A stretch of DNA of 64,000 nucleotides from Margaritifera margaritifera (GCA_029931535.1 JAQPZY010001301.1:930001-994000), one strand, 5' to 3'. Positions 35,346-49,789 are shown, counted from the first letter of the stretch. A program made the numbers and translations. The notes: generated by a model not told the origin, from the letters alone.

Positions 35346-35687
35346 TCACGAATGCAAATAACAAAAACATTGAAAAAACAACAGTCTTGTGACTCCATGC
35401 CTATCACCAGCACGTCTCCTCCGCACTATGCTGTCTTCCAATATAGGGCACAAAAAAGCGATGCCAAAGCAGTCTATTTGTACGCCTGCTTTCTTAACAA
35501 ATTTGAAGAACCGTAGCCGTCTCAATGCGCTAATGCTCATATTCAATATGGCCTGTATGTTTGCATTAGAAGGTCGTGAACTTTCAGCATTTTTGTTTTG
35601 AACGGGCCGGCTTTCACGCACCAAGGATGTTACAACCAAAGTTGACAAAGACAAGACAGCATCAATAAGAAAGAAGCCGGTACACAT
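35346..35687 (-). other. 113-codon open frame with hydrophobic start
   Basis: The minus-strand frame starts with a hydrophobic segment (FFLIDAVLSLSTLVVTSLV) and continues basic. It could be a small membrane protein of the element or a chance frame. No similarity is recognised. Confidence 0.28.
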
Positions 35688-35883
35688 ACTAGATCATCCT
35701 TAGATAGGCAGCGGAAAAAAGATTGAAATTATAATAGACACAAAAACATCTGCTAGTCCTTATCTGTCAATCCTAGGGTAGTCCTCCTCTGGTTTATGTA
35801 CTTACAACCTCCCTGATAGAATTTGTTCCGTTTTCTTACGGCTAGTTTCGTGGGCTGTTGCTTTCACTGCTTACATAAGTATT

Positions 35884-36034
35884 TGAATTCAACCCCATGG
35901 AGTTCCTAAAGGTGAAATGAAACACTAGAAGTTCCGGGGCTAATTCAAACTATATACATAATCACGTGATTGGACTCAACCCCAATTGGCGTTCCTAGAA
36001 CGAAACGTAACACTAGAATTCCGTAGGTAATCAA

Positions 36035-36045
<11 letters not shown>
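35884..36045. repeat. two near-identical 75-85 bp units
   Basis: 'caaccccatggagttcct' at 35,891 and 'caaccccaattggcgttcct' at 35,979 start units that share 'acactagaa' and 'taatcaaaac' or variants. The second unit runs into the (AT)n tract. Confidence 0.6.

Positions 36046-36102
<57 letters not shown>
36036..36102. repeat. (AT)n microsatellite
   Basis: About 65 bp of AT inside the right part of the 7.2 kb element. Confidence 0.93.
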
Positions 36103-36103
<1 letters not shown>

Positions 36104-37037
36104 CCCAGCTCCCCCCACCCCAGAGGATGAAGTCCAGGTAGCTGCTTAAGATGATGCTAGAGAATCAATTAATAAAAATAATGGCTAAACGTTTTCCCCA
36201 ATTTAATAAATAAAGATTTCAATCCTCGTGCGGGGCTGGATCACACCGTAGGTTGTAAGCCTCTGATCCAGTTTCAAATTCATATACTATCACAGCTAAC
36301 AACTCACTTGCAATGCACCTATTTAATTTTTAATAAAAACTATCTCGACTAACCTCCAGATGTACCTATATAAAAATTAAAATATTAATTGTTAACAAAC
36401 CTTGCCTCTCTGTCATCGTCCATCCTAGTGTGGAAAATAAAATCTAATTTCAACCCATATATTATCCACATTGGGAAAAGTTCTAATTTCTTTACTATGG
36501 ACCACAACCTCAGTACTCAAACTGAACTCCTCTGGCTATTCACAAAAATTTACTTTCATGAACTGCCCTTATAGATTCAGTATAATGTGCAGGTAGCGTC
36601 AATGATGTTGGCCGATTTGTATCGGCTCCGTGTTTTCGTAAATTTTTTAAATGCCTGCATGTGGATTTTGAAATTTAACACACAGAAGGCTTAAATATTT
36701 ACCTACGTTTTATTAATTAGCAGACAGCCTAAATTATAAAATGTTTATACCCTATGCGCCTAATCAAGCGATGCTCTATAGTTAACAGGATTACCTTTAT
36801 CGATAGATAATTTTGGAATCCTGTGGACTGACTAGTTAAAAAACTGCACCTGAGTAATGTGTAATCAATATGATGATAGTAGGATGGGCGCCTATCAAAG
36901 CAAGTCCCACCCCCCAACATTAGGCTGGCTCCGTGTGGGGATCTCTACCGGCCTAAAAATGAGCGTTTCTGCCCCTCCATTGGCGTCTCCGGTGCAAACG
37001 AAGAATTAAAGGAAGCCTACGGGAGATGAGATATTAC
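36103..37037. other. right part of 7.2 kb element, noncoding
   Basis: No open coding frame is recognised. Around 36,920-37,030 composition returns to the GC-richer type seen at the left end, leading into the right inverted repeat. Confidence 0.4.
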
Positions 37038-37111
37038 AAACCGCATATCGTGCTCGGGGCAGAGTTCCGCGGGGAAAACTACCCGCACAGATACTCATCA
37101 TCCGCCCACCC
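37038..37111. repeat. right terminal inverted repeat of 7.2 kb element
   Basis: Its reverse complement begins 'gggtgggcgg' and later reads 'gagcacgatatgcggttt', matching the left end in two blocks. Homology with unit 1 resumes about 45 bp further right, at 37,155-37,160. Confidence 0.62.
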
Positions 37112-37149
37112 CCGAGCACGTGATGCGTTTTGTTCGCTCGCCCTGCTTC

Positions 37150-37785
37150 TTGTTATACATTTTCATTTCTAAAATGCATATACCGCCTGTTCTTCGTGGA
37201 ATTTTAATCACAAACAGTTCTGGTACGGTTCTTTTAAGATTACAGCATGTCATTTAAATATGTTCATACAACAATATAACATTGTTGATGAAGTTCTTAC
37301 ATATTATTTATTCGTATTGTTAATTAAAGAGGCAAAATCCAACATCTGCAAACACTATATCCCCTAAAGAAAAAATATGGAATCGCACAATAAAATATTT
37401 GTCAGATCAATAATCGTGAAATATTTGTGACAGCTTTTCGATCTAAATTAGCCATAGTTTGCTACTGCTAAATAAACCGCTTAAAGATTGTAAAAAGATT
37501 TGTGTCATAAAATTCGGATTTGTCTGAGCCATCTGATTTTTACAAAGATAATTTAAGTAGATGTACTCAACATACCAACAATTTTTCACGACATTTTGTC
37601 TGTACAGGGTGTATAAACAAATGCTAAATTGCTAGACACAACAACACAGAAAATTTCGTTATAACTATATTTTTGAACATGTATCTATGTCACATAAAGG
37701 TTGTTTGATCAAGAGTTGTACAAATATAAATATAATGTAACGTACCTACCTGCACAATCGATAAAGTTGTTTTCGGTTTCTTCAG
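37150..37785. other. intron A-B, unit 2, right part
   Basis: Alignable with 1,530-2,197 of unit 1, for example 'ggttcttttaagattacagc' at 37,225 against 'ggttcttttaggattgtagc' at 1,583. No gene is seen. Confidence 0.6.
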
Positions 37786-37894
37786 CTGGCCAAGGTAATT
37801 CCTGCATTGCGAATGAAAATTTAACCGCCTCAAGAACTGAATACAGATATAGGCCCTCACCTGGATATGGATTGGGGTGGTATTGGCACTCAAA
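37786..37894 (+). CDS. exon B, unit 2: start of CUB-like domain
   Basis: Internal exon of 109 bp with acceptor 'tttcttcag' and donor 'gtatgt', starting in phase 1 and ending in phase 2. It carries the first CUB Cys (NSC) and RTEYRYRPSPGYGLGWYWHS, the last part of which is identical to unit 1 except N to H. The leftover AA joins T of exon C to give Asn. The following intron has been enlarged to about 12.3 kb by a virus-like insertion. Confidence 0.75.
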
Positions 37895-38196
37895 GTATGT
37901 ATTGCCTTTTAGACATTTAATTTTTGCAAAAAAATCAATATATTATACGTTCCTTATGGACATAAAGCCTTTTCAATAATTAATTTAATTGTTTTTTTAT
38001 TAAATCTGATATATTTCACCTTGCAAGTTCAAAATAGTTGCAGCTCTTGTCTACATTGATATAAATGTACACATGTACATCAGCAAATTTCCAAAGCTTT
38101 TACATAGATGTTTATAGGAGATTAATATATAAGTGCAATTAAATATATATTATTTTGCCGCTGAATATTTTATGCTCTTAGTGGATAGTATCTATG
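37895..38196. other. start of intron B-C, unit 2
   Basis: Aligns closely with 2,307-2,650 of unit 1. No gene is seen. Confidence 0.55.
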
Positions 38197-38563
38197 CTAA
38201 AATCAATGCTTCGATGAGGATAATAATAATAATAATAATAATAATGCTTTTAGTGGTGGTTGTGGTAGTAATGGTAATGGTGTTCGTGGTTGTAGAAGTA
38301 GTAATGGCAATGGTGGTAGTAGTAGTAGTGGTAATAACAGTAGTGGTTGTGGTGGTGCCGATGGTAGTAGTAATCGTGGTGATGGTGATGGTGATGATTT
38401 CAGTAGTAATGGTAATGGAGGTATTCATGATGTTAGTGGTAGTAATGGTAATGGTGGTGGTGGTGCTAATAATAGTAAAGTTAATGGGGGTGGTAGTGGT
38501 GCTAATAGTAGTAGTAATTTGATCCAGCCGCGTTATAATCCCAATCAGAATCGGATTCCTTGA
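38197..38563 (+). other. Gly/Ser/Asn-rich triplet-repeat open frame, unit 2
   Basis: Preceded by a TAA, this frame stays open for about 120 codons through a (AAT)n tract and a degenerate GGT/AGT/AAT region. It ends with the tail PRYNPNQNRIP and TGA at 38,561-38,563. The unit 1 counterpart is shorter but keeps the tail pattern RY.P.Q.RIP and the stop. A start or splice acceptor is not evident. A transcript would be needed to tell an exon from a microsatellite. Confidence 0.32.
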
Positions 38564-39094
38564 AGCAAATAAGTTCTTGTAAACACATTTTATAGAGATA
38601 ATTTTATGTTGCTATCAATAACAGGACATGTAAAGAAACCGTCTAAGATCTAAAAATACAATCTACAGACAGGCGGACCGAGAAATACATACATGCATAC
38701 ATACATACATACCAGTATCTCCTTTCAACAAGATTCAGAAATTGTTATAAACTGCTATTTTTTTTAAAGTTATGCATAAATGTTAATAACAGCCCTGAAT
38801 GATTTCTTAGGAAGTTTTCATATTTTAAATAGCCCAAATCTGCGTCTTGTAGATTTCAGCATCCCATAAAGGTTTGATATATCATTTTTTGCTGAAGTCT
38901 ATCATTTACTTGGACATAAATTGCAAGCTCAGGAATATCCATATTAGATTGCAATTATTTGGACTCCAAAATGATACCAGCATTATTTCTGCCAAACAGA
39001 CTGCTCCTTGATTTGCTCGCATGGTAAATATTGCATACCTGATATGGTCAAACATCTAGTCATTATCAAGCATGGTAAATTCAAACAGCATATT
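38564..39094. other. intron B-C, unit 2, left of the large insertion
   Basis: Alignable with 2,920-3,050 and 3,900-4,130 of unit 1. The long (CATA), (CT) and 65 bp arrays are absent or reduced. It contains only a short (CATA)n at about 38,690-38,711. Confidence 0.55.
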
Positions 39095-39112
39095 GCATAT
39101 TGTTACTGTTCC

Positions 39113-39302
39113 GGTCGATTTTTGAAACATTTGCCCCAAAACACTGTTTGCAAGACTTGTCGACTAAAATTCTACTTTTTGCCCCAAAATCGCAACCTTT
39201 TACGCTTTTTCTCACAATTATTATTAAATTTTGTTAATTAACTAAAAGCTGCACTTAAAGCTTTTTTTCAAAAATTTCTTACTTTTAGTGTTTAAATCTT
39301 GA
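39113..39302. repeat. left terminal inverted repeat of 10.6 kb element
   Basis: It starts 'ggtcgatttttgaaac' and ends 'cttttagtgtttaaatctt'. The reverse complement of the right end starts 'ggtcgatgtttgaaac' and ends 'cttttaatgtttaaatctt' at the same distance, with a diverged centre. A weaker match continues outward ('attgtt'). Confidence 0.65.
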
Positions 39303-39581
39303 AATACGTGATTATTAAATGATTTTGTTTGGAGATTGTTTGCTTGGTATTTCGTTTCATCTATTTCTTTCTTTCTTTTTTCCAACCTAAAAGCTTTAGA
39401 AAATCAGATCCACTATTTTGTGTAGCTATAGAGTTGGGTGATAATGTTGTCATTAGATCACCAATGTAAGAAATTGCATTAGCATATTTGATTCAATATT
39501 TTTGTTTTATGTAGACCACATAATGTTAATTTTTAATGCTCAAATTATCTTGATTATCTGATATTGTGAATCTTTATATTT

Positions 39582-39785
39582 AATCCAGGTGTAATGTATT
39601 TTATATAGTCATCAACCAAAGCTTCTGTTAGAGGAGCTGAAATTGTAAATTCATTTCTTGAAAGATTAGAATTATTTAAAAATGTTTTGATATCATCAAA
39701 TCTTTGAGTGTATTCATAATCATCTCTTGCATATTCTTCGTCTTCATCGTAAAGGTAATCAAGTTCATCAAAATAATTTAATTCC
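39582..39785 (-). pseudogene. acidic protein fragment, minus strand
   Basis: An open minus-strand stretch of about 68 codons starts with an Asp/Glu/Tyr-rich segment (ELDYLYDEDEEYARDDYEYT) and then reads EFTISAPLTEALVDDYIKYI. It is uninterrupted and has coding character but no recognised family. Confidence 0.42.
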
Positions 39786-39876
39786 CCTCTCTTACCTTGT
39801 GCCGATTTGAACTATTGAAATGGATCAAACTAAACTTGAAACATAATTATCTTTCTCGGAAATAGAACAGAAGAGG

Positions 39877-40236
39877 ATACACCTTATTTAAATAAAGACG
39901 TTATAAGCGAAGCCTTCAAACAGAAATGAAAAGAAATAGTATATTAAATGGATCATATTAGGAGATAAGTGGTAAACATTTAACCAATAAGGAGTTGGAT
40001 AAAATGAATTCAAAAGAAATAAAACAAATATCATATTTGTTTAAATGCTAGATCAGCTGAGATATCATTGTTAGATGTAATGATACTAGGCGTGACATCA
40101 TTGTTGAGGAAAATTCTTTCAAATGGTAACTTAATGAAACAATTTAAAGAAAACTACTTAACACAAACGGAGTTAGCTACTTTTGGTGAGTTTTGTCTTT
40201 TAGGTTTGGATTACCAATTTCAGCATAACTTGATTG
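39877..40236 (+). pseudogene. structural-type protein remnant 1
   Basis: Plus-strand coding remnant in two adjacent frames: TPYLNKDVISEAFKQK, then LTNKELDKMNSKEI, then LATFGEFCLLGLDYQFQHNL. The charged helical style resembles uncharacterised proteins of Maverick-like elements. No specific function is assigned. Confidence 0.42.
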
Positions 40237-40479
40237 CTTGATCATCTAAAATTACCTTGAAAAAGGAAGATGGAAAACAGGATGTAATTTATAGTAATGA
40301 CGTTACGATGGGCTTTAAAGAATCATCTAAGCAGGAGCTAAACTTTAGAACTATTAATATAAGTTAATAACACGTTTACTTCAAACACAACGTCCGGAGT
40401 CTTAAACAAAACTTGAGTAATTTGAAGAAACAAAATCAATAACTGTTTACGAAAACTGTAATGTCGTTCGAAATTAAAA

Positions 40480-40930
40480 GGTAAATGGCGAAAGTAATGC
40501 TGAAGAATCCATGGCGTCTAAGGTTCCTGAGTCATCAGAGAATGTAAGTTCACAAAAAATATAAATAAATCCACGTATAGTTGAACTTGTAAAACAATAT
40601 CGTAAACGCTGGCAAGAATTTATAAAAGCCGAAGCATAAAAGTTAAAAGAAGAATACTCATTTATGAGACACAGAAGTGAATGGAAAGTGTCGTGCAATG
40701 GTGATTTACACGGTGTTGCCTTGGCAAGTTACACAATGTGTTACTTAACGGGGTATATTTATTACTCTAGGAATAGGTACAAGCATGACTCATATAAAGT
40801 GAATCCATTTACAGAAATGTTATAGATGAACTATACAGTTAATATATTAACCAACAAGTTCATGGACCAGCAGTACAAGATAATAAAATGTAGATTAGAA
40901 AATGGCAAGCTAAACGATCAACATAATTAA
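40480..40930 (+). pseudogene. structural-type protein remnant 2
   Basis: One frame reads almost through 150 codons with a few stops: MASKVPESSENVSS, then LVKQYRKRWQEFIKAEA, then WKVSCNGDLHGVALASYTMC and KFMDQQYKIIKCRLENGKL. The number of stops is small, so decay is moderate. Family not recognised. Confidence 0.45.
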
Positions 40931-41740
40931 CACTATTTACCATGCATCATTATATTCAGTGCTTGCTGTAGTTGCAGTGTGTTTTGTAAGAAGATATTTC
41001 TTTTTAAAATTGATTCGCCCACTAATATGGGTATAGAAGAAGTAATATGATTGGCTATTCTTACTTCTTTGAGTCAGTTAACGATATAATATCTAGTAAC
41101 ACAGGGGATACTGCAAGGCAATATAATCGTATAGTTTATTAATACTTTTAAATGGTAGAGAAATTAACTAACGATCGTGGAATTAATTTCAAGTTGATGA
41201 AAATATATGAATGATTTAGGTAAAGAGATGGAGCATTAGAGAGGTCTATGAAAAAGATATATAAAACGGCATATAATTGTTTTATCTTGGTTGATGTTTG
41301 TTTGGCAAGTGTTTACAGTAGAATGGGTGATGTGGCCACTAGTTCAGGCGTTTCAGGCCGACAGAGACGTATTCCTCCAGCTTTACATTTTTGGTTCACC
41401 TTTACTATGAATTGTTGCAAAAGCATTAAAAGACAAGCTAATACACAATAAAGTTCTAAAACCCGATGAGTTTGTAAACTCTGCTATAAGTAAATTGTAA
41501 AGTATTGATAAAATGGTCAAGAAAACTATAACCGATAATGAAATAAATCACGATTGATTTAATATGATTGTTACTCAATGAAGCAAACGGTAGCAAGGAG
41601 TCCTGGAAGCCGTACTAGGACAGCATGTTAAAAAAGGCTTGCATACTTGTTACTTAAATGAAATTCTACTTAACTGTGGAAGAACAGTCTGAAAAAGATA
41701 TATTTTTCAAATCCCATTGATAGCATAGATGGTAAATTAT
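40931..41740 (+). pseudogene. weak coding remnants
   Basis: Patches such as AFQADRDVFLQLYIFGSPLL and VAKALKDKLIHNKVLKPDEF near 41,350-41,480 suggest a further gene. It is broken repeatedly, so boundaries cannot be given. Confidence 0.35.
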
Positions 41741-41744
41741 ACAT

Positions 41745-42130
41745 TTCATTACAGTGAATACTTTTTTAATTGGTCATAATTATATTTCAAATGACAAAAA
41801 ACAATATATTCTCTTTTATAAACAATACGAATAAAACTAAGAACATATCAATCCGTGATGGCTTCTTTACTCTTGAAATGCACCTGAAAAAACTAAAGAC
41901 TGAACTTCAGCTAATAACGACAATGAAGAAATCATACATATTGAATGTCAGAAGCATAACTCTAAAGTTTTAATAATCACTAGTAATAATTGCATAGCGT
42001 ACACGACTAATTTTAACTCTAAATTACCAGGATGTAATAGTCAGAGATTTATAAATACCGAATCAGATATAGTTTGGAAATTCTTGGGGAGCACAAACTT
42101 GTATATTTTCTTTGAGCAACTAAATCTCAC
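41745..42130 (+). pseudogene. minor-capsid-like remnant (candidate)
   Basis: In shifting frames the plus strand reads ISIRDGFFTLEMHLKKLKTE, then EEIIHIECQKHNSKVLII, then NFNSKLPGCNSQRFINTESD. The pattern of a short beta-strand with G-x-[FY]-x-[LIV]-E followed by an 'L-G-F'-like turn resembles penton-type minor capsid proteins of Maverick elements as I remember them. Tentative. Confidence 0.38.
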
Positions 42131-42535
42131 AAAAAAACTATTGTAACGGTTATTTCACTTTTTTTTCATTTCAAATGATGTCAAAAGTCCATATAAACAA
42201 AACCAACCAGTTGCTTTAAACATATTAAATCTCAACATAAAAAATATGACGATTGAAAAGTACTAGATTTTAATGATATGCCAGTTGCATAGATTTTTCG
42301 AATATCTCAAGCAAAGTAATTTCATGGTTCATGTAGCTCAGATGATAAGTTGCCGTTTCGAGTTAAATAAACGATAGAACAATGTTTAAGAGGTCCAGTG
42401 ACTTTAATTTTTAATTAATAGGGAAAGAAAATGATAAGAAAGACGAAACATTAAATAAATTACTAAACTGACTTAAATGTGAAGAACAACACTATTACGC
42501 ATTTAGCATATCCATAGACTCTCTATTGGATTATC

Positions 42536-42709
42536 GGTAATAATATAATCTATATTGGGGTTTGCACTGAAACAAGAAAATCCCACTCGAGCGGTTACAT
42601 TATTTGTCTACCTGCGAGGTTCTGCTGAGCGGGGAGACAAATAATGTAACCCCGCGACTGGGATTTCCTTGTCTCGGCGCAAGCCCCAAAGTGGATTATA
42701 TTTCTCACC
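42536..42709. repeat. foldback palindrome, about 74 bp arms
   Basis: Left arm 42,536-42,609 and right arm 42,635-42,709 are imperfect reverse complements around a 25 bp loop. The innermost 20 bp ('ggttacattatttgtct' side) are identical. The arms include GC-rich blocks ('ggggtttgcactgaaacaag' against the complement 'ggggcttgcgccgagacaag'). No other copy is visible in the window. It may be a small foldback transposon inside the element. Confidence 0.75.
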
Positions 42710-42999
42710 CAACTTGTTCCTTTAAAATTAAAAGAATCCTTCATTTTTACATTCAACACATATTGTATTCATCAGGTACTGTTAATAATTCATATTTTTC
42801 TGTAGATCATTCGGTCCTATAATGTTTTATGAAAATCAAAATGATCATCTCAGTATAATTCAACTATATCTGTCGCTTATACACCCCCAACCCAAATTAG
42901 CAACAGCTTAACGGTTATAATTGTTAACTGTTTTAGTATTCCACCAAGAGGTCTCAAGCCTTTTGCAATTGTTTTGTAAACAAAGCGCATTAATATGAA

Positions 43000-44415
43000 T
43001 ATGTCAAAGAGGGCAGTGACGCGACCTGTCGATCCAAAGAATACAAGTTCTATGCATGAGAAAATAACAACATAAAAACATTTGATAATATTGAGGTACT
43101 AGTGTTTATTTTCGCTATAAATATCTTTGAGAAGTTCTTACATGCCCTAGAAGAAGTTTAAAAATGCACCTAAATTCAAAGAATGGCAACATGTGGATAA
43201 TATATATCTACTCCAAAACAAACAAAAAATCACAAACAAACTCTACAGGGTGTTAAACATATTGAATTCAACACATCACTGTATTAGGTACACTGCAAGT
43301 AGTATAAAGCCTGAAAAATATTTACAAGTTGTAATACGTAGAATATGACCAAATATTATAATTGTGCGTGGTAGTCTTTTTTGTATCGCTTGATATTAAA
43401 GTTAAAGGAGATACAAATAATTCGGTGATGAACAATACTGGAAGAATTCCAAATAAAACAATCCAGATTTTATTACGGTAGTGATGACATTTTTCAGCTC
43501 TCCAAAACTACATTTTTATGACTTTTAGAGATTTATGGTTAACAACCTCTGTCAGAAGAAATAAAACAGATAAAGGTATAATGAGAGAAAAATAGAGAAA
43601 CTTAAAATCAGGAGCAAGTAATACATAAAACACAGGTACAGAAGCTATTTAATTTATTGTATACTCAAAATATTCTGCATTTCACTAAATCTTCAGATAC
43701 TAAGAGATCATTGTTCGTTACATTCTATTGTTTTTCCTCGGGATATGAGATTCATAATTACACTTTAAAAAGCATCCGAAGTAATTGTTGGTACAACCCA
43801 AGATTACGAATTGGAGAATATTTGTCTCAAAGTACGATACGATTACCTCTGATTTAATATCTATTTCTGTAAGCAATATGTAAATAAATGGAATTTCATT
43901 CTTGAATGATTATACCACAAGAGAGAGTATTATTGATATAGAAGCTAATACGACATTATTAAATTTAATACTTGATGCAAGAAAAAAGCGTCTCAAATGA
44001 GTCTTGATACCGTGAAAAACAACGGAAAACCTGATTCTAAAAAGTATTCCAATTCAGCAATGGAAATACAATAATGATTACTGTTGAAGGATTACCGAAA
44101 ATGTTTTATTCCCAGGAGTACAACTTAGATCAGCAAATTACGAAAGCAACGAATTTTTTTTTAACGAGCAATATAAGGACACTCAAAGTAATGATATTAG
44201 TGTAAACAATTTTTGTATTGATCACCATCGTTTATGGCTTGATTTAAGAAGCACACGTGATCACACATTTCATGGAACAGATACAAGATTACCTAATGTC
44301 AAACACGAAATAGACATAGAGATTAACATAAAAAAACCCATAGATGCACACAAAATGTGCATTTATTTTGTTTCTGATGAGCAGGTAAATATTGAGAACA
44401 ACCTATTAAAATAAA
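43000..44415 (+). pseudogene. capsid-like protein remnant (candidate major structural gene)
   Basis: Coding-like patches run over 1.4 kb in changing frames: NKQKITNKLYRVLNILNSTH near 43,215, SDTKRSLFVTFYCFSSGYEI near 43,690, and a clear C-terminal part at 44,209-44,415 reading HHRLWLDLRSTRDHTFHGTD followed by MCIYFVSDEQVNI. The last part recalls the C-terminal strand of Maverick major capsid proteins, but I could not verify this. Position between other structural remnants and the polymerase fits. Confidence 0.42.
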
Positions 44416-44533
44416 TTCTCTTTTAGAGCTAGTATCGGCGAAGCCTAATTAAACACTAAACAAATGATGAAATGATTCTATATGGATTTGAAAATTAGGG
44501 AAATACAACGTTTGCATAATTTTAAGTAAAACA

Positions 44534-44535
<2 letters not shown>

Positions 44536-44604
<69 letters not shown>
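44536..44604. repeat. (AT)n microsatellite
   Basis: About 68 bp of AT inside the 10.6 kb element. Confidence 0.93.
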
Positions 44605-44607
<3 letters not shown>

Positions 44608-44986
44608 TGTTGACATTTTTGTAATTATCTACCCAACGCTTTTATACAATTAGACCTACAGCAGAAAGGGCTAGATCCTGGTTAGAAACTAGATCGATGG
44701 TTAGAACTACTTATTATCATTCAGTGGTAGGCATTGCTTAATTTCAATATGGCTGGTAGTTGAAAAAGGCAATTGTTCATGATTTCTGTGAAAACGCAAT
44801 GTTTATTGTAATGTTTTACAGTTGACGCAAAAAACTGTAGAGTATATTTTTGACGAAAGTCACATACTACAAGATGAAATCAAACGAGACAGTCAACACA
44901 CATTAAAATGAGTAAACAGACAAAGTTAGTATTGCTTCTCAAAAATGCCTTTGATTACAATATTATTACTCCATAATTTTTCAAAT

Positions 44987-45238
44987 TTATCACCTATAGT
45001 GTTGCGTGTCTCTATCTCTATTTCTGATGGCATCTTATTACCTTTTTATGTCTCCTTTTGCGTCAATAACACGTAAATGTCCCCAGTTAAACTATTGTTT
45101 CTGTTCATCAAATTTATCACCTATAATGTTGCGTGTCTCTATCTTTATTTCTGAAAGCATCTTATTACCTTTTTATGTTTCCTTTTGCGTCAATAACACG
45201 TAAATGTCCCCAGTTAAACTATTGTTTCTGTTCATCAG
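44987..45238. repeat. 127 bp tandem duplication
   Basis: Two adjacent units share 'atttatcacctata' with 'gtgttgcgtgtctctatct', 'gcatcttattacctttttat' and 'gttaaactattgtttctgtt'. They differ at fewer than ten positions, so this duplication is much younger than the element's general decay. Confidence 0.88.
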
Positions 45239-45879
45239 GATCGGACATATCAAAAGATATACATGGTATAAGATGATCTATGTGTTGATTTGTATTCCTA
45301 CAACTTAAAAAAATATAAACACTGATTTACAAACTGAATAGAACATAAATCTAGGTAAATCAATGCTAGTACTGGATACATAGTTGTTTCAACTCCTGTT
45401 TGAATTATATTACCATGTAGATTGTTGGGGGTATTCTGTAGTTCTTTAAACATTTCATTCTTCTCACACCTATTTTAAAATACTTTTTCATGTTGTCAGA
45501 ATATATTTAGGATATATAGTTGCATTTTAGATACTTTCTCATGTACTCAGGCTTATTCATTTGCCATCCTTTTAGGTTTTCTGTTATTTTCATAGTATTG
45601 TTTATAATATTATTTTTCTGACGATAAGTTGTCACCCTTCTTACACCTGGCTTTAATATACTTTCTCATATACTCCTATATGTATTCAGAATTATTTGTT
45701 TTCCATTTTCGTATATTTTCCATGTCGTTGTAATATTGTTCTTTATTGTATTCTTTCATATGGTTTTTGTTTCTCTGAGGATAATTGTGTTTCTATTACT
45801 TTATCTATTTGTTGTTGTTTTGATACTATACTTTACTACACAAGATCTTACAATTTTTACATAGCGTTTGAATGTTTCT
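45239..45879. other. AT-rich decayed interval
   Basis: Contains a loose repeat of 'ttctcatatactc'/'ttctcatgtactc' phrases near 45,533 and 45,663. No gene is recognised. Confidence 0.35.
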
Positions 45880-49140
<3,261 letters not shown>

Positions 49141-49147
49141 CATACTG

Positions 49148-49454
49148 TTGATAAGATCTAGTTTATTAAAAAATTGTGTTACGTGTTACATTCGGTTCTT
49201 TATACGAAACTATACATGGGACCAGCACCTTCCCATTGCCATTATGGCTGACCTGGGCTGCTTCATTTGTACACATGGTAGCTCATTTGTTTATGTTACA
49301 AGGTTCCCATTTAATATACTTTGCAAATATCAGCACCTTCCCAGTGCCTTTCTGGTTGATCTTTGCTGATTCGTTTAGAGTTCATCTAACAGCTTATAGT
49401 ATTGTTTATCTTTTTATTTTTCATAGAGTACAATTTTCAATTAGAAGTAATTAA
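49148..49454 (+). other. hydrophobic open frame built of two diverged repeats
   Basis: A 92-codon frame (49,176-49,454) contains two diverged repeats of about 36 residues: STFPLPLWLTWAASFVHMVA and STFPVPFWLIFADSFRVHLT. The underlying DNA repeat is about 110 bp. Both halves are strongly hydrophobic with Trp and Pro at fixed places, as in a small membrane protein. It lies just inside the right inverted repeat. No family is recognised. Confidence 0.4.
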
Positions 49455-49489
49455 GATTGTTGCATAGGATGGGCGGCGATTTTAGATAC

Positions 49490-49694
49490 AAATTAAGATT
49501 TAAACATTAAAAGTTAGTAAGTTAGGAGGAAAATATTAAAATGCCATGTTAGACAAATTTGTAAAAGAACACACAAAAAAAAAATAGTTAATACTTTCCA
49601 AAAAGTGGTAAACAATGTTATGTTTTTAGCTAATATGCATTTGAGTCGAAAAGGTTTTAGAGCTGTTTATAGCCAACGGTTTCAAACATCGACC
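49490..49694. repeat. right terminal inverted repeat of 10.6 kb element
   Basis: Ends 'gtttcaaacatcgacc', the near complement of the left start, and has 'aagatttaaacattaaaag' at its inner border, complementary to the left inner border. Confidence 0.65.
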
Positions 49695-49789
49695 AAAATG
49701 GCGAACAATGGGTCAAAAGAACCAGGTAACAGGCCCAAGGGCCTAAGACAGATTACTAAAATTAGCCTATTGGTCCAGGATCTAGCCTT

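Larger units (their letters stand above)
29887..37115. mobile_element. 7.2 kb TIR element with SF1 helicase and HNH module
   Basis: Inserted into intron A-B of unit 2 only. Unit 1 continues uninterrupted from about 1,500 to 1,530. The left half is markedly GC-richer than the surroundings. The ends are imperfect inverted repeats of roughly 75-95 bp. The plus strand carries a decayed SF1-type helicase followed by an HNH zinc module. The minus strand carries a membrane/coiled-coil protein remnant and other broken frames. The gene set suggests a self-replicating DNA-virus-like or Maverick-related element rather than a simple cut-and-paste transposon, but no polymerase or transposase was confirmed. 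No target duplication could be defined. Confidence 0.6.

Noticed and set aside
38133..38522. 129-codon Val/Met-rich plus frame
   Set aside because: It is another frame of the same triplet repeat. The Gly/Ser/Asn frame has a tail and stop shared with unit 1, this one does not.
49148..49369. Second, overlapping frame over the hydrophobic repeat
   Set aside because: Overlaps the 92-codon frame. Its repeat structure is less regular at protein level.
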